From Flavobacteriaceae bacterium UBA4166 (GTDB lineage Bacteria > Bacteroidota > Bacteroidia > Flavobacteriales > Flavobacteriaceae): a stretch of DNA of 64,000 nt. Each line of letters starts with the position of its first letter. Within the stretch, counting starts at the first letter, position 1. Where the stretch lies: NCBI GenBank assembly GCA_002379985.1, contig DFVG01000045.1:63250-127249 (forward strand). Reading direction: 5' to 3'. The position numbers and the translations under genes were made by a program. The notes beneath the pieces were generated by a model, which did no database searches, had not been told where the DNA came from, and saw only the letters and a program-made list of their open reading frames with translations. Below are positions 1 through 8,987 of the stretch, piece by piece.

Positions 1-28
1 TAACCCCTCCTAAAAAGTTGTTTTAAAA

Positions 29-970
29 ATGACGCTACAAAAAACCAGTGATATTATTTGTGTAGGTGAAACGCTCATCGACTTTATTGGAACGCAAGTG
101 GAAGCTCCTATTAAAGAGACCAAAGATTATCATCGCTATCTCGGAGGATCGCCAACCAATGTGGCCATGAACTTAGCACGTCTTGGATGTAACGTTACTA
201 TGGTTGCTACGGTTGGGGCCGATGGATTTGGAGATTATATTTTGAAACGGCTACAAGAGACCGATATGGAAACCGCTCATATTGCTGAACGAAAAGACCT
301 TCCCACAACGGTAATTTTTGTAAATCGTACCCAACATACACCTGAATTTATCGCCATGCGAGGTGCCGATGCCGAGATTGTTCCCTCCCAAATTCCTGAT
401 ACACTGTTGTCAAGCGCAAAGATTTTTCACACCACTTGTTTTGCTTTGAGCAAAGAACCGGCACGAACTACCATTTTGGAAAAAGCAACAAAGGCTCATT
501 CATTAGGCTGTCAATTGAGTATTGATATTAATTATTCTGAAAAGATTTGGCCGGAAACTTCGGAGGCGAAAAAAGCACTCGCCAGCTATGTGTCGCATGG
601 CGCCATGGTGAAGGTAAGTCAGGATGACATGGATCGCCTTTTCGGAAAAGGAATAACCCATGATGAAATCTTTGAACAGCTTCATGATTGGGGTGCCTCA
701 AAAGTGTGCCTGACCTTAGGAAAGAACGGTGCCAAATTAAGCGAGAAAGGAGCCTCTATCTTACAACTTTCAGCTTTGCAAGTGGATAAGATCATGGATG
801 CCACAGGCGCCGGAGATGCGTTTTGGAGCGGCTTTCTCTTCGGAATACTAAAACAGCAACCTTCTGAAAAGTGTATGGCTACCGCTTTAAAAATGGCAGC
901 TATCAAACTACAAAATGTGGGTCGTGTACCCGACTATGCCGAAGTGCTTTCAGACCTTATGAACTTGTAA
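29..970 (+). CDS. PfkB-family carbohydrate kinase
   Basis: A 313-residue ribokinase-superfamily sugar kinase, expected to phosphorylate a hexose (fructose-like) with ATP in the cytosol. The N-terminal signature GGSPTNVAMNLARLG and the C-terminal signature DATGAGDAFWSGF, which carries the catalytic Asp and the anion hole, are both intact, and length is normal for the family. The ATG lies about 26 nt after a TAA at positions 1-3 that may be the stop of an upstream gene, so it is probably the last gene of a sugar operon running in from the left. It converges with the SSS symporter, stops 5 nt apart. Substrate cannot be fixed from sequence; fructokinase is the best guess. Confidence 0.9.
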   Translation: MTLQKTSDIICVGETLIDFIGTQVEAPIKETKDYHRYLGGSPTNVAMNLARLGCNVTMVATVGADGFGDYILKRLQETDMETAHIAERKDLPTTVIFVNRTQHTPEFIAMRGADAEIVPSQIPDTLLSSAKIFHTTCFALSKEPARTTILEKATKAHSLGCQLSIDINYSEKIWPETSEAKKALASYVSHGAMVKVSQDDMDRLFGKGITHDEIFEQLHDWGASKVCLTLGKNGAKLSEKGASILQLSALQVDKIMDATGAGDAFWSGFLFGILKQQPSEKCMATALKMAAIKLQNVGRVPDYAEVLSDLMNL

Positions 971-975
971 CTTCC

Positions 976-2652
976 TTAACGGAAGATCCACCACAATGCT
1001 AAGACAATTGCAATGATCACCAAGGTTAGGAAAAATTCTTTGGTACGGAAAATTCCTGAGCCTCCTTGCGATACGTGTCGCTGATACACCAATTGTCCAT
1101 CAACCGCTTTCGCAGAAGATTGTGTAGTTAAGCTCACTACTACCATAATAGAAATGCTTACCACAAATAAGAAGATAGCATAATGCAGGAAGTTCATGGT
1201 CACCAGCGTTCCTATTAAGGAAGTTTCAGACAGGGCCATACCGCCTTCCTGACTCATATATTCTAGTACCAATCGGCCTATTCCTAGAATAAAACCGGTC
1301 CAAAGAGCGGCAAGCGCTCCTTTTCCATTGATCTTTTTATAGAAGATACCCAATAAAAATGCAGCGGCAATCGGTGGTGAAATATAGGCTTGCACACTCT
1401 GCAAGTAGCGGTAAATGCCGCCACCTTCAGTAAGTTTCTGCATAAAGGGAATCCAGGCCAAACCTACCACGACTAAAGCAATCGTCGCCAAGCGACCTAC
1501 ATTTACCAATTCCTTTTCTGAAGCATTGGGGCGCCATTGTTTATAAAAATCGAAAGTAAACAAAGTAGAGGTACTGTTAAATACACTGGATAACGAACTC
1601 ATCAAGGCCGCTAAAAATCCGGCGACCATTAAGCCTTTTATTCCCACTGGCATCACCCGAAGAATTAGTGCCGGGAGCGCTGCATCCGTAGTCGTTTTAG
1701 TTTCGCCTGTAATAGGGTTCTCAATGGTAAACAGGTCGGGATATTCGGTAACGGATAATGCATAGGCGATGATCCCGGGAATGATAAAAATAAAGAGCGG
1801 CAATAATTTCAGAAATCCTCCAAAAATAGTACCCTGACGCGCCGTTTTAATATTCTTCGCAGACAGCACCCGTTGTACGATAAACTGATCGGTACACCAA
1901 TACCAAATCCCTAAGATAGGGGCTCCCAGAAGCACACCGGTCCAAGGATATTCTTCATTTCGCCAAAGGCTCATAAAGGTATCGGGACTTGGCGCATTGT
2001 CTTCGATAGCCAGTAACACGTTGTCCCAACCACCAATCGCTTGGAGTCCGAAATAGGTCGCGGCAGCTCCTCCCAAAATAAATATGATGCTCTGCACCAT
2101 ATCGGTATAGATCACGGCTTTTAGTCCGCCAAACACCGTATACAAACCTGTTGCTACAACGGTAATGATGGCACCGGTCCAAAAGGGTATTCCTAAGAGT
2201 ACTTCAAATACCAGTGCCCCCGCGAAAATGGTAAAGGAGATCTTGGTAAGCACGTACGAAATAATGGAAATGATCGAAAGATAGGTTCGCGCGCCTCGGT
2301 TATAGCGTTTTTCTAAAAATTCTGGCATCGTAAACACCCCACTTTTAATATAGAATGGCACGAAGACCCAACCTAATAACAATAGTATCAATGCCGCGAG
2401 AATCTCAAATTGTGCTTCAGGAAAAGCGCCACGTGCCCCGGCTCCGGAGAGCCCGATAAGGTGTTCAGACCCAATATTACTGGCAAAAAGCGAAGCCCCG
2501 ATCGCGAACCAACCTAAGTTTCTTCCCCCTAAAAAATAGTTTGAAGAATCGGCACCGGCCTTTTCTTTTTTAGTGACATACCATGCAATTCCGAAAACGA
2601 GGATAAAATAACCGATGATTACGGCAAGATCGAGAGGGTTGAGTCCGCCCAT
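976..2652 (-). CDS. SSS-family sodium:solute (sugar-type) symporter
   Basis: A 558-residue inner-membrane protein with about 13-14 hydrophobic segments, of the sodium:solute symporter family and most like the bacterial SGLT-type sugar transporters. Family features include the N-terminal LGGRNLGWFAIGASLFASNIG segment and the GLKAVIYTDMVQS region. It should import a sugar or similar solute with sodium. It ends 5 nt from the stop of a sugar kinase on the other strand, and a short hairpin (CTTCC/GGAAG, 971-985) sits over the two stops. Physical proximity to the kinase suggests a shared sugar pathway, but the two are convergent and therefore not one operon. Confidence 0.92.
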   Translation of the reverse strand: MGGLNPLDLAVIIGYFILVFGIAWYVTKKEKAGADSSNYFLGGRNLGWFAIGASLFASNIGSEHLIGLSGAGARGAFPEAQFEILAALILLLLGWVFVPFYIKSGVFTMPEFLEKRYNRGARTYLSIISIISYVLTKISFTIFAGALVFEVLLGIPFWTGAIITVVATGLYTVFGGLKAVIYTDMVQSIIFILGGAAATYFGLQAIGGWDNVLLAIEDNAPSPDTFMSLWRNEEYPWTGVLLGAPILGIWYWCTDQFIVQRVLSAKNIKTARQGTIFGGFLKLLPLFIFIIPGIIAYALSVTEYPDLFTIENPITGETKTTTDAALPALILRVMPVGIKGLMVAGFLAALMSSLSSVFNSTSTLFTFDFYKQWRPNASEKELVNVGRLATIALVVVGLAWIPFMQKLTEGGGIYRYLQSVQAYISPPIAAAFLLGIFYKKINGKGALAALWTGFILGIGRLVLEYMSQEGGMALSETSLIGTLVTMNFLHYAIFLFVVSISIMVVVSLTTQSSAKAVDGQLVYQRHVSQGGSGIFRTKEFFLTLVIIAIVLALWWIFR

Positions 2653-2754
2653 GAAGCTGAATTTTGGTTGTTAATGAATTCTTAAAAGTAGGAATTTTTT
2701 TCATGTCCGCGGCGTTCCAAGGCATTTCACTAATTTTAAACCCAAAACGAACCT

Positions 2755-3507
2755 ATGAAATCTGTTATCGTCATTTTATGTATCTGCTTTTCAACGGCAT
2801 TACATTCCCAAATTCTCAACGTAGAATCGCTTCGGAAAGTAACGGACACCTCCGGATGGTCTGGCTATGTGGGAGCTAATTTTGCTCTTAAACGCAATGT
2901 CAATGATTTTGTAACCTTTGGAAGTGACGTTCATATTCAATACAAGAATAAGCCCCACCTCATCCTCTTTAAAAATGATGTGGATTTTCAAAAGATCGAA
3001 GGACAAGATTTCAGCAACAGCTTTATCTCTCATCTTCGTTACAATTACCGATTTCATCCTAAAATTGCTTGGGAATTCTTCCTACAAGGGCAATACAATA
3101 AAGTGAATTTGATCGATTTTAGAGGATTGATGGGGGCAGGACCTCGCTTTAAACTAACCGATTCAGAAAAATATAAATTTTATGCCGGAACGTTGGTGAT
3201 GTTTGAATACGAAGAAGTAGCCGACGGCATTACACCCACCCAGCGAGATTTTAGAGGAAGCGCCTACCTCTCCTTCAGCCTCTACCCTACCGATCGCATC
3301 ACGCTGGTGAGCACAACGTATTACCAACCCGATCTGGGCGGTTTCAGTGATTACCGCATATCGAGTCAGAGTTCCTTGGTTGTCACCCTTATCAATAGCT
3401 TAGCCTTGACAACGCGCTACACCTTCGTTTACGATGCTTTCCCGGCGGTGGGAATTCCTAATTCTCAGTATGATTTTACCACCGGACTCACCTACAGCTT
3501 TGATTAA
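2755..3507 (+). CDS. DUF481-type outer-membrane beta-barrel protein
   Basis: A 250-residue protein with a clear signal peptide (ending about residue 19, LHSQ) and alternating aromatic/polar beta strands ending in LTYSFD, a typical outer-membrane barrel C-terminus. It resembles the DUF481 (salt-induced outer membrane) family in length and strand pattern. Function is unknown. It is divergent from the SSS symporter, with 102 nt between the starts, and stands alone. The TTTTA-rich segment around 2730-2740 could hold its promoter, but I see no exact TAnnTTTG. Confidence 0.7.
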   Translation: MKSVIVILCICFSTALHSQILNVESLRKVTDTSGWSGYVGANFALKRNVNDFVTFGSDVHIQYKNKPHLILFKNDVDFQKIEGQDFSNSFISHLRYNYRFHPKIAWEFFLQGQYNKVNLIDFRGLMGAGPRFKLTDSEKYKFYAGTLVMFEYEEVADGITPTQRDFRGSAYLSFSLYPTDRITLVSTTYYQPDLGGFSDYRISSQSSLVVTLINSLALTTRYTFVYDAFPAVGIPNSQYDFTTGLTYSFD

Positions 3508-3549
3508 AGGTTTTGAGGTTTTTGTAAGTTCTTCTCGTTATTGCCGACT

Positions 3550-3572
3550 TCTTCGCTATATTTACGCGAAGA
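3550..3572 (+). promoter_or_regulatory. Perfect inverted repeat around a -7-like element before the arsenosugar operon
   Basis: TCTTCGC (3550-3556) and GCGAAGA (3566-3572) are exact reverse complements separated by TATATTTAC, which differs from the Bacteroidota -7 consensus TAnnTTTG only in the last base. It lies 48 nt before the first gene of the cluster, in a 112-nt intergenic gap. This geometry suits a dimeric repressor overlapping the promoter, but a hairpin in the leader is also possible. No -33 TTG at the usual spacing is seen. Confidence 0.35.
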
Positions 3573-3619
3573 GGAAAACCGAATGCCTCTTAAGTTCGTA
3601 ACTACTTAAAAATACATGC

Positions 3620-3952
3620 ATGTCTAATTACTACGACCCGAAAGATCTTCGGAAATTTGGCAAGATTACAGAATGGAGTGAAGAATTAGGAGAAAAATTC
3701 TTCGATTGGTACGGGACCGTCTTTGAAGATGGTGCACTTACGGCGCGTGAAAAGTCGTTGATCGCCCTTGCTGTGGCTCATACCGAACAATGCCCTTACT
3801 GTATTGACGCGTACACCAAAGATGCGTTGCAACGCGGTGTGACCAAGGCTGAAATGATGGAAGCCATCCACGCCGGAGCAGCTATCAAAGGAGGTGCAAG
3901 TTTAGTGCATGGTGTGATGATGATGAACAAAGTGAATAAATTGGACGGATAA
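3620..3952 (+). CDS. CMD-family, arsenosugar-associated peroxidase-like protein
   Basis: A 110-residue carboxymuconolactone decarboxylase/AhpD-like protein. The helix pair around residues 40-60 carries EQCPYCIDAY, the CxxC redox pair with its following acidic and aromatic residues, which in AhpD relatives gives peroxidase or disulfide exchange activity. This small type is regularly found next to arsS and is named accordingly in family databases. It is the first gene of the plus-strand cluster and ends 7 nt before arsS, so the two are almost certainly co-transcribed. Its exact role in arsenic chemistry is not established; handling of arsenic-thiol intermediates is a guess. Confidence 0.87.
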   Translation: MSNYYDPKDLRKFGKITEWSEELGEKFFDWYGTVFEDGALTAREKSLIALAVAHTEQCPYCIDAYTKDALQRGVTKAEMMEAIHAGAAIKGGASLVHGVMMMNKVNKLDG

Positions 3953-3959
3953 TTAGTAT

Positions 3960-5024
3960 ATGACGAAAGTAAAAACCCAATCTCTTAAACGAAGAAAAAG
4001 CGAATTAGCAGAAGGCGAACGCCAATTGGAAATTCTATCAAATGGAATTTTCAAGGACGGCGAACTTCCCACCTTCGCTAACAAAATAAAAGAATCTGGT
4101 CAGTTTCCGCTGCGCCCAAAGAAACTTGAAATCCTTCAGATCAATGTGGGCTATATGTGTAATCAAGTCTGTGAACACTGCCACGTAGACGCCGGACCCG
4201 ACCGAAAAGAGATCATGACATGGGAAACCATGGAGCAATGTCTGGAGGTCATTAAAAATACGGGGGCACACACCTTAGACCTTACCGGTGGGGCCCCGGA
4301 GATGAATCCTAATTTTCGTCGCTTCGTAGAAGAAGCCAGCAAAGCCGGAATCAAAGACTTTATCGTTCGAAGTAATTTGACCATCATTCGCGCGAATAAA
4401 AAATATTATGACCTTCCGGAATTCTTTAAAAAACACAACGTGCACGTAGTGAGCAGCATGCCGCACTGGACGCGTGGAAAGACGGATAAGCAACGTGGAG
4501 ACGGTGTTTTTGACGCTTCCATTCAAGCGTTGAAAGACCTGAACGCGATTGGCTACGGAATGCCCGACAGCGACTTGCGACTGGACTTGGTATACAATCC
4601 TAGCGGGGCATTTTTACCGAGTGATCAAGCGAGTATGGAACGAGATTTCAAGAAAGCGTTGTTGGAAGACTTCGGAATTCAATTTCACAACCTATTTGCC
4701 ATTACTAACTTACCGATTTCCAGATTTCTCGATTATTTGATCGCTTCAGAAAATTATGAAGATTACATGTATCAGTTGGTGGAAGCCTATAATCCCGCCG
4801 CCGTTCAAAATGTAATGTGTACCAATACCCTTTCCATAAGTTGGGATGGTTATTTGTACGATTGTGATTTTAATCAGATGCTCGACCTCAAAGTGGCGAG
4901 TAAGGTGAAGCACATTTCCGATTATAATGAAGACATTCTCAATGATAGAAATATTATCATTTCACAACATTGCTACGGTTGTACCGCAGGTTCAGGAAGT
5001 AGCTGTCAAGGAAGTGTGACCTAA
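3960..5024 (+). CDS. arsS: Arsenosugar biosynthesis radical SAM protein ArsS
   Basis: A 354-residue radical SAM enzyme. The CxxxCxxC cluster motif is at C67, C71 and C74 (MCNQVCEHC), followed by the GGAPE motif of the SAM-binding strand. The C-terminal part is a DUF3641-type domain with more cysteines (HCYGC and a terminal SSCQG). In cyanobacteria ArsS couples dimethylated arsenic to the 5'-deoxyadenosyl group of SAM, giving 5'-deoxy-5'-dimethylarsinoyl-adenosine, the committed step to arsenosugars. Length and motifs are complete. It sits between the CMD protein (7 nt) and a DUF2064 gene (13 nt if the ATT start is right). Confidence 0.93.
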   Translation: MTKVKTQSLKRRKSELAEGERQLEILSNGIFKDGELPTFANKIKESGQFPLRPKKLEILQINVGYMCNQVCEHCHVDAGPDRKEIMTWETMEQCLEVIKNTGAHTLDLTGGAPEMNPNFRRFVEEASKAGIKDFIVRSNLTIIRANKKYYDLPEFFKKHNVHVVSSMPHWTRGKTDKQRGDGVFDASIQALKDLNAIGYGMPDSDLRLDLVYNPSGAFLPSDQASMERDFKKALLEDFGIQFHNLFAITNLPISRFLDYLIASENYEDYMYQLVEAYNPAAVQNVMCTNTLSISWDGYLYDCDFNQMLDLKVASKVKHISDYNEDILNDRNIIISQHCYGCTAGSGSSCQGSVT

Positions 5025-5037
5025 TCCAAACCCTGAA

Positions 5038-5721
5038 ATTAGTTCAACTACCGCCATACTCGTATTTGCGCAAACCGCAGCGCAGGAAGCCCTTCGGAAA
5101 CCCTTCGAAGGTGCGACACAACTCTTTTCACACCTCAATGAGCAAACACTGCGAACCGTTGAAGCAAGCGGATTGCCCTATGTGCTTGTTCCCGAAGAAA
5201 AACAACAAGGAAACACCTTTGGCGAACGCTATCTCAATGCGATAGAAGCCGTTTTTGAGCAAGGATACGACCATATCATTACTATTGGTAATGATACCCC
5301 GCAACTCACCACGGCACATTTGAAACAAGCTACAGCGCAGCTTGCAAATCAATCTGTTGTCTTAGGACCGTCGGCAGATGGTGGCTATTATTTGATGGGG
5401 ATGCATCGTTCGCAATACAATCGGGCGAAGTTCGAGGCATTACCATGGCAACAAGCCTCATTGTTACGATCGATCACACATCTTTTTGAGGAACAATCCG
5501 TTTATTTTTTAAACAAACTTCGAGATGTAGATCGCTTCCATGATGTACGCAACTTTCTCCATAGCTTTAAAGGCTTATCCGCCACCTTTAAAAAAATATT
5601 GATTGCGCTGTATGGAACAGCAAAAGCCGCTTTTTACTATTCTTTTTTAGTTACTTCTGAATATTTCTTTCGAAAGCCTTTAAACAAAGGTTCCCCCGTG
5701 AGTTCATACAACCGACTGTAA
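5038..5721 (+). CDS. DUF2064 glycosyltransferase-like protein with no standard start codon
   Basis: About 227 residues of the DUF2064/TIGR04282-type nucleotidyl/glycosyl transferase fold: the N-terminal strand TAILVFAQ, then ITIGNDTPQLT and VVLGPSADGGYYLMGM, the conserved substrate-binding loops also present in the paralogue at 13131. The first conserved strand lies upstream of every ATG, GTG or TTG in the frame. The only usable codons between the in-frame stop at 5017-5019 and that strand are ATT at 5038 and ATA at 5056. A TTG at 5173 would remove about 45 conserved residues. I infer an ATT start 13 nt after the arsS stop, perhaps using translational coupling. Role: likely sugar or nucleotide transfer in arsenosugar synthesis. 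Confidence 0.72.
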   Translation: MSSTTAILVFAQTAAQEALRKPFEGATQLFSHLNEQTLRTVEASGLPYVLVPEEKQQGNTFGERYLNAIEAVFEQGYDHIITIGNDTPQLTTAHLKQATAQLANQSVVLGPSADGGYYLMGMHRSQYNRAKFEALPWQQASLLRSITHLFEEQSVYFLNKLRDVDRFHDVRNFLHSFKGLSATFKKILIALYGTAKAAFYYSFLVTSEYFFRKPLNKGSPVSSYNRL

Positions 5722-5753
5722 TGTTTCCGCTTTCGCGGAATTGTATGAATCTC
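5700..5753 (+). other. Long inverted repeat (mRNA hairpin) between DUF2064 gene and susC
   Basis: TTCATACAA (5703-5711) pairs exactly with TTGTATGAA (5741-5749). Directly inside it TTCCGC (5725-5730) pairs with GCGGAA (5735-5740) over a TTTC loop. GAG at 5700-5702 can add three more pairs with CTC at 5751-5753. The result is an 18-bp interrupted stem with one 13-nt bulge, spanning the DUF2064 stop codon and ending 11 nt before the susC ATG. No T-tract follows, so it is not a classical terminator. mRNA processing, stabilisation of the susC message or attenuation are likelier. Confidence 0.6.
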
Positions 5754-5764
5754 AATTATCATTT

Positions 5765-8700
5765 ATGAAGCAATATTATCTGGTGCTTCTGTTGCTGTTT
5801 GTTTCAGTAGCACAAGCGCAAATTACCATAGAGGGTACCGTTACGAGTACTCCCACCAACGAAACCGTACCTTTTGTAACCGTGCTCGCCTCGAATGGCG
5901 AAGCTACAACTACCGATGAAAACGGAAACTACACTATTGAAGTGACCAGCGAGGAAAACACCTTACGCTTTTCAGCGATCGGTTATCAAACCCAAACGGA
6001 AACCGTTGGAAACCGAACTACCATCAACATCCAACTGTTAGAAAGCACGACCAACCTAGACGAAGTGGTGATCACCGCCCTCGGACTCGAAAGAGAAACC
6101 AAAGAACTGGGGTATACCGTTCAAAGCTTACCTTCCGAAGAGATCAATGAGGTAAAAGCCGTCAACTTTTTAGACAACCTTTCAGGGAAATTGGCCGGCG
6201 TGACTATCACTCCGGGACCTACAGGAGTTGGCTCCACCTCCCGAATATCCATTCGCGGAGAATCTTCTTTCTCTAACAACAATCCGTTATTTGTCGTGGA
6301 TGGGACCCCCATTAACAATACAACGGTCCTCAATGTTACCAACGAAGCTGCGGCTGGTTTTCAGGAAGTAGACTTCGGAAACGGCGCCATGGAAGTGAAC
6401 CCGGATGATATTGCATCGGTGACCGTTCTGAAAGGACCTACCGCGGCAGCATTATACGGTTCCAGAGCAAGCAATGGAGTGATCGTTATTGAAACCAAAG
6501 ACGGTAGCAAAAAGAAAGGAGTTGGCGTGAGCTTCAATACCTCACTGTTTATTGACAAGGCTTTTCAACTGCCGGAATTTCAAAATTCATACGGACAAGG
6601 AAACGGAGGTGAATTTGAATTTGTTGACGGACTGGGAGGCGGCGTGAACGACCTTATTACCTACTCTTGGGGACCTCGACTCGATCAAGGCTTGTTGATA
6701 CCACAGTATGACAGTCCGGTGACCCTCCCCGACGGCACGATTGTTCGTGGTGGTGATACGGCACTCTACGACGGACTCGACATAACACCCACACCCTTTG
6801 TATCAAATCCTGATAACCTCAAAGATTTTTATGAGACGGGAATTACGACGATCAATAACTTAGCGGTATCCAATCGGTTTGAAACCGGGCATTATCGACT
6901 GTCTTTTACCGATCTTCGCAGTGAATCCATCATTCCGGGTGTAAATTTAGATCGACAAACGGCCGCGGCTCGACTTAATTTCAAACCCACAAAGAAATCT
7001 GAGTTCAACGCATCGATCAATTATGTTCATTCTCAAAGTGATAACCGGCCTTCAAATGGCTACGGAAGTGAGAATGTAAACTACTCGTTAGTAGCGTGGG
7101 GGCCGCGTTCTTTGAACATCCGAAACCTACGGGACTACTGGCAGCCCGGACTTCAGGATGTGCAACAATATTCCTTCAACTACACCTATTTTGACAATCC
7201 GTATTTCATTCTGTACGAGAATCGAAATTCTTTTGAGCGAGATCGCGTCTTCGGAAACTTCTCTTGGCAGCAACATCTTACGGAAAAATTGAGTGTGTCG
7301 GTGCGTACAGGAATAGATTATTCTACAGAACTCAGAAAATTGCGCAGAGCCTTCAGTAGCAATCGCTTTCAAAATGGAGGCTATGCTGAACATGACGTTA
7401 GCTATCGCGAAGTGAATACAGATTTCCTAGTAAAATATGAAGATCAATTTGGGCTCGTCTCGTTCAACCTTTCATTAGGTGGTAACCGTTTCAACCAAAC
7501 CGCCAGTACCAAACAGTCACAAACCGTCGCGTTGGCACAACCCGGAATTTTCAATCTAAATAATGCGGCAGCTCCTATTGAAGTATTTCAGTTTCAGTCT
7601 GAAAAACGAATTAATTCCCTCTACGGACTCCTAAAATTAGGCTATAACGATTATTTGTTCTTGGACATCACGGGCCGAAACGATTGGTCGAGTGCCTTGG
7701 CGACTCCGTTTTCGGTAGATGGAACTTCCTTTTTCTATCCTTCAGTCTCGGCGAGTTTTATCCTTTCGGAAGCAGCCGAATTACCCGATGTATTTTCTTT
7801 TCTGAAACTTCGGGCCAGTATTGCACAGGTGGGAAATGATACCGACCCATATCAAACCAGTGGTGCTTTCGTGTCACAAACTCCGTTTAACGGACAAGCG
7901 ACGTTCAGCGATCAGGATTTTATTCCAAATCCAAATCTGAAACCGGAACAAACCACGTCGTATGAGTTTGGTGGCGATCTTCGTTTTTTTAGAGATCGCT
8001 TTAATTTCGACATTACCTATTACAATGCCTTGACTGAAAATCAGATCATTTCATTGCCTATCGCCATCTCTTCAGGATACGAACAACAGGTGGTAAACGG
8101 TGGGAAAGTAAGAACCCGTGGGGTAGAATTGATTGCGCAGATGATTCCGGTTCGCGATCAAAACTTCCGTTGGACGACTACGTTTAACTTTAGTTCGAAC
8201 AAATCGATCGTAGAAGAATTGCCACAAAATGATGGCCGATTGACACTAGCCTTCAGCAGGATTTATGACAGTGCCGATCAAACCGTATGGTTTCAAGTGG
8301 AAGAAGGAGGTGAAATAGGAGATATCTACGGAACGGGTTATTTGAAGAACGAAAATGGAGATTTTATTTTGACCGAAAGCGGAAGCTACATAGCAGATAA
8401 TACCCTTCGGAAAATCGGAAACTATAATCCGGATTTCATGCTGGGTTGGAACAATGATTTTCAGTATAAAAACTGGAACCTCAACTTCCTGTTCGACTGG
8501 CGGCAAGGCGGTGAATTGGTGTCTCGAACTCGAGCCCTGGCCACCGTTGGAGGACAACTGGCAGAAACTGAGAATCGTCCCGAAGGCGGTATCGTACCAC
8601 AAGGTGTGGTGAATATAGGAACTGCAGAGAACCCGGAATACATTCAGAATACCACAGCGGTTTCGGCAGAAACGTACTACCGCCAATTTTATGACCGGAA

Positions 8701-8977
8701 CCACGAAGAAAACAACACGTATGATGCTTCTTTCTTGAAACTGAGACAATTTTCTTTAGGATATTCTTTCACCACCAATCGCGGATTTTTAGGGTTGGAT
8801 GAAGGCGCTGAGATTAGCGTAGCCTTTATCGGAAGGAACCTGTTTGCCATTTCAGACATTCCCCATTTCGACCCAGAACAATACGCCATTCAAGGCAACA
8901 CTTTTGTAAGCGGTGTGGAAGACATGAGTTATGCAACTACAAGAAGTTTCGGGTTTAAAGCAGGCATTAATTTTTAA
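5765..8977 (+). CDS. SusC/RagA-family TonB-linked outer-membrane transporter
   Basis: A 1070-residue SusC-type receptor. From the ATG at 5765 there is a signal peptide (VSVAQA, residues 12-17), a carboxypeptidase-regulatory-like beta domain (about 20-100), the SusC TonB-linked signature LDEVVITALG, a plug domain ending in the SRASNGVIVIETK motif, and a long beta barrel ending in KAGINF. I prefer 5765 to the in-frame TTG at 5741, which lies before the signal peptide and inside a hairpin. With the SusD protein 10 nt downstream it forms a lidded importer for an unknown ligand. Its location inside the arsenosugar cluster suggests a substrate related to that pathway. Confidence 0.95.
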   Translation: MKQYYLVLLLLFVSVAQAQITIEGTVTSTPTNETVPFVTVLASNGEATTTDENGNYTIEVTSEENTLRFSAIGYQTQTETVGNRTTINIQLLESTTNLDEVVITALGLERETKELGYTVQSLPSEEINEVKAVNFLDNLSGKLAGVTITPGPTGVGSTSRISIRGESSFSNNNPLFVVDGTPINNTTVLNVTNEAAAGFQEVDFGNGAMEVNPDDIASVTVLKGPTAAALYGSRASNGVIVIETKDGSKKKGVGVSFNTSLFIDKAFQLPEFQNSYGQGNGGEFEFVDGLGGGVNDLITYSWGPRLDQGLLIPQYDSPVTLPDGTIVRGGDTALYDGLDITPTPFVSNPDNLKDFYETGITTINNLAVSNRFETGHYRLSFTDLRSESIIPGVNLDRQTAAARLNFKPTKKSEFNASINYVHSQSDNRPSNGYGSENVNYSLVAWGPRSLNIRNLRDYWQPGLQDVQQYSFNYTYFDNPYFILYENRNSFERDRVFGNFSWQQHLTEKLSVSVRTGIDYSTELRKLRRAFSSNRFQNGGYAEHDVSYREVNTDFLVKYEDQFGLVSFNLSLGGNRFNQTASTKQSQTVALAQPGIFNLNNAAAPIEVFQFQSEKRINSLYGLLKLGYNDYLFLDITGRNDWSSALATPFSVDGTSFFYPSVSASFILSEAAELPDVFSFLKLRASIAQVGNDTDPYQTSGAFVSQTPFNGQATFSDQDFIPNPNLKPEQTTSYEFGGDLRFFRDRFNFDITYYNALTENQIISLPIAISSGYEQQVVNGGKVRTRGVELIAQMIPVRDQNFRWTTTFNFSSNKSIVEELPQNDGRLTLAFSRIYDSADQTVWFQVEEGGEIGDIYGTGYLKNENGDFILTESGSYIADNTLRKIGNYNPDFMLGWNNDFQYKNWNLNFLFDWRQGGELVSRTRALATVGGQLAETENRPEGGIVPQGVVNIGTAENPEYIQNTTAVSAETYYRQFYDRNHEENNTYDASFLKLRQFSLGYSFTTNRGFLGLDEGAEISVAFIGRNLFAISDIPHFDPEQYAIQGNTFVSGVEDMSYATTRSFGFKAGINF

Positions 8978-8987
8978 TAACAATATC

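Noticed and set aside
1..28. Partial gene at the left edge
   Set aside because: Only a possible stop codon (TAA, 1-3) is visible, not enough to call a gene.
8246..8749. 167-residue antisense frame inside susC
   Set aside because: It is a shadow of the susC codons on the other strand, with no signal, motif or promoter of its own.
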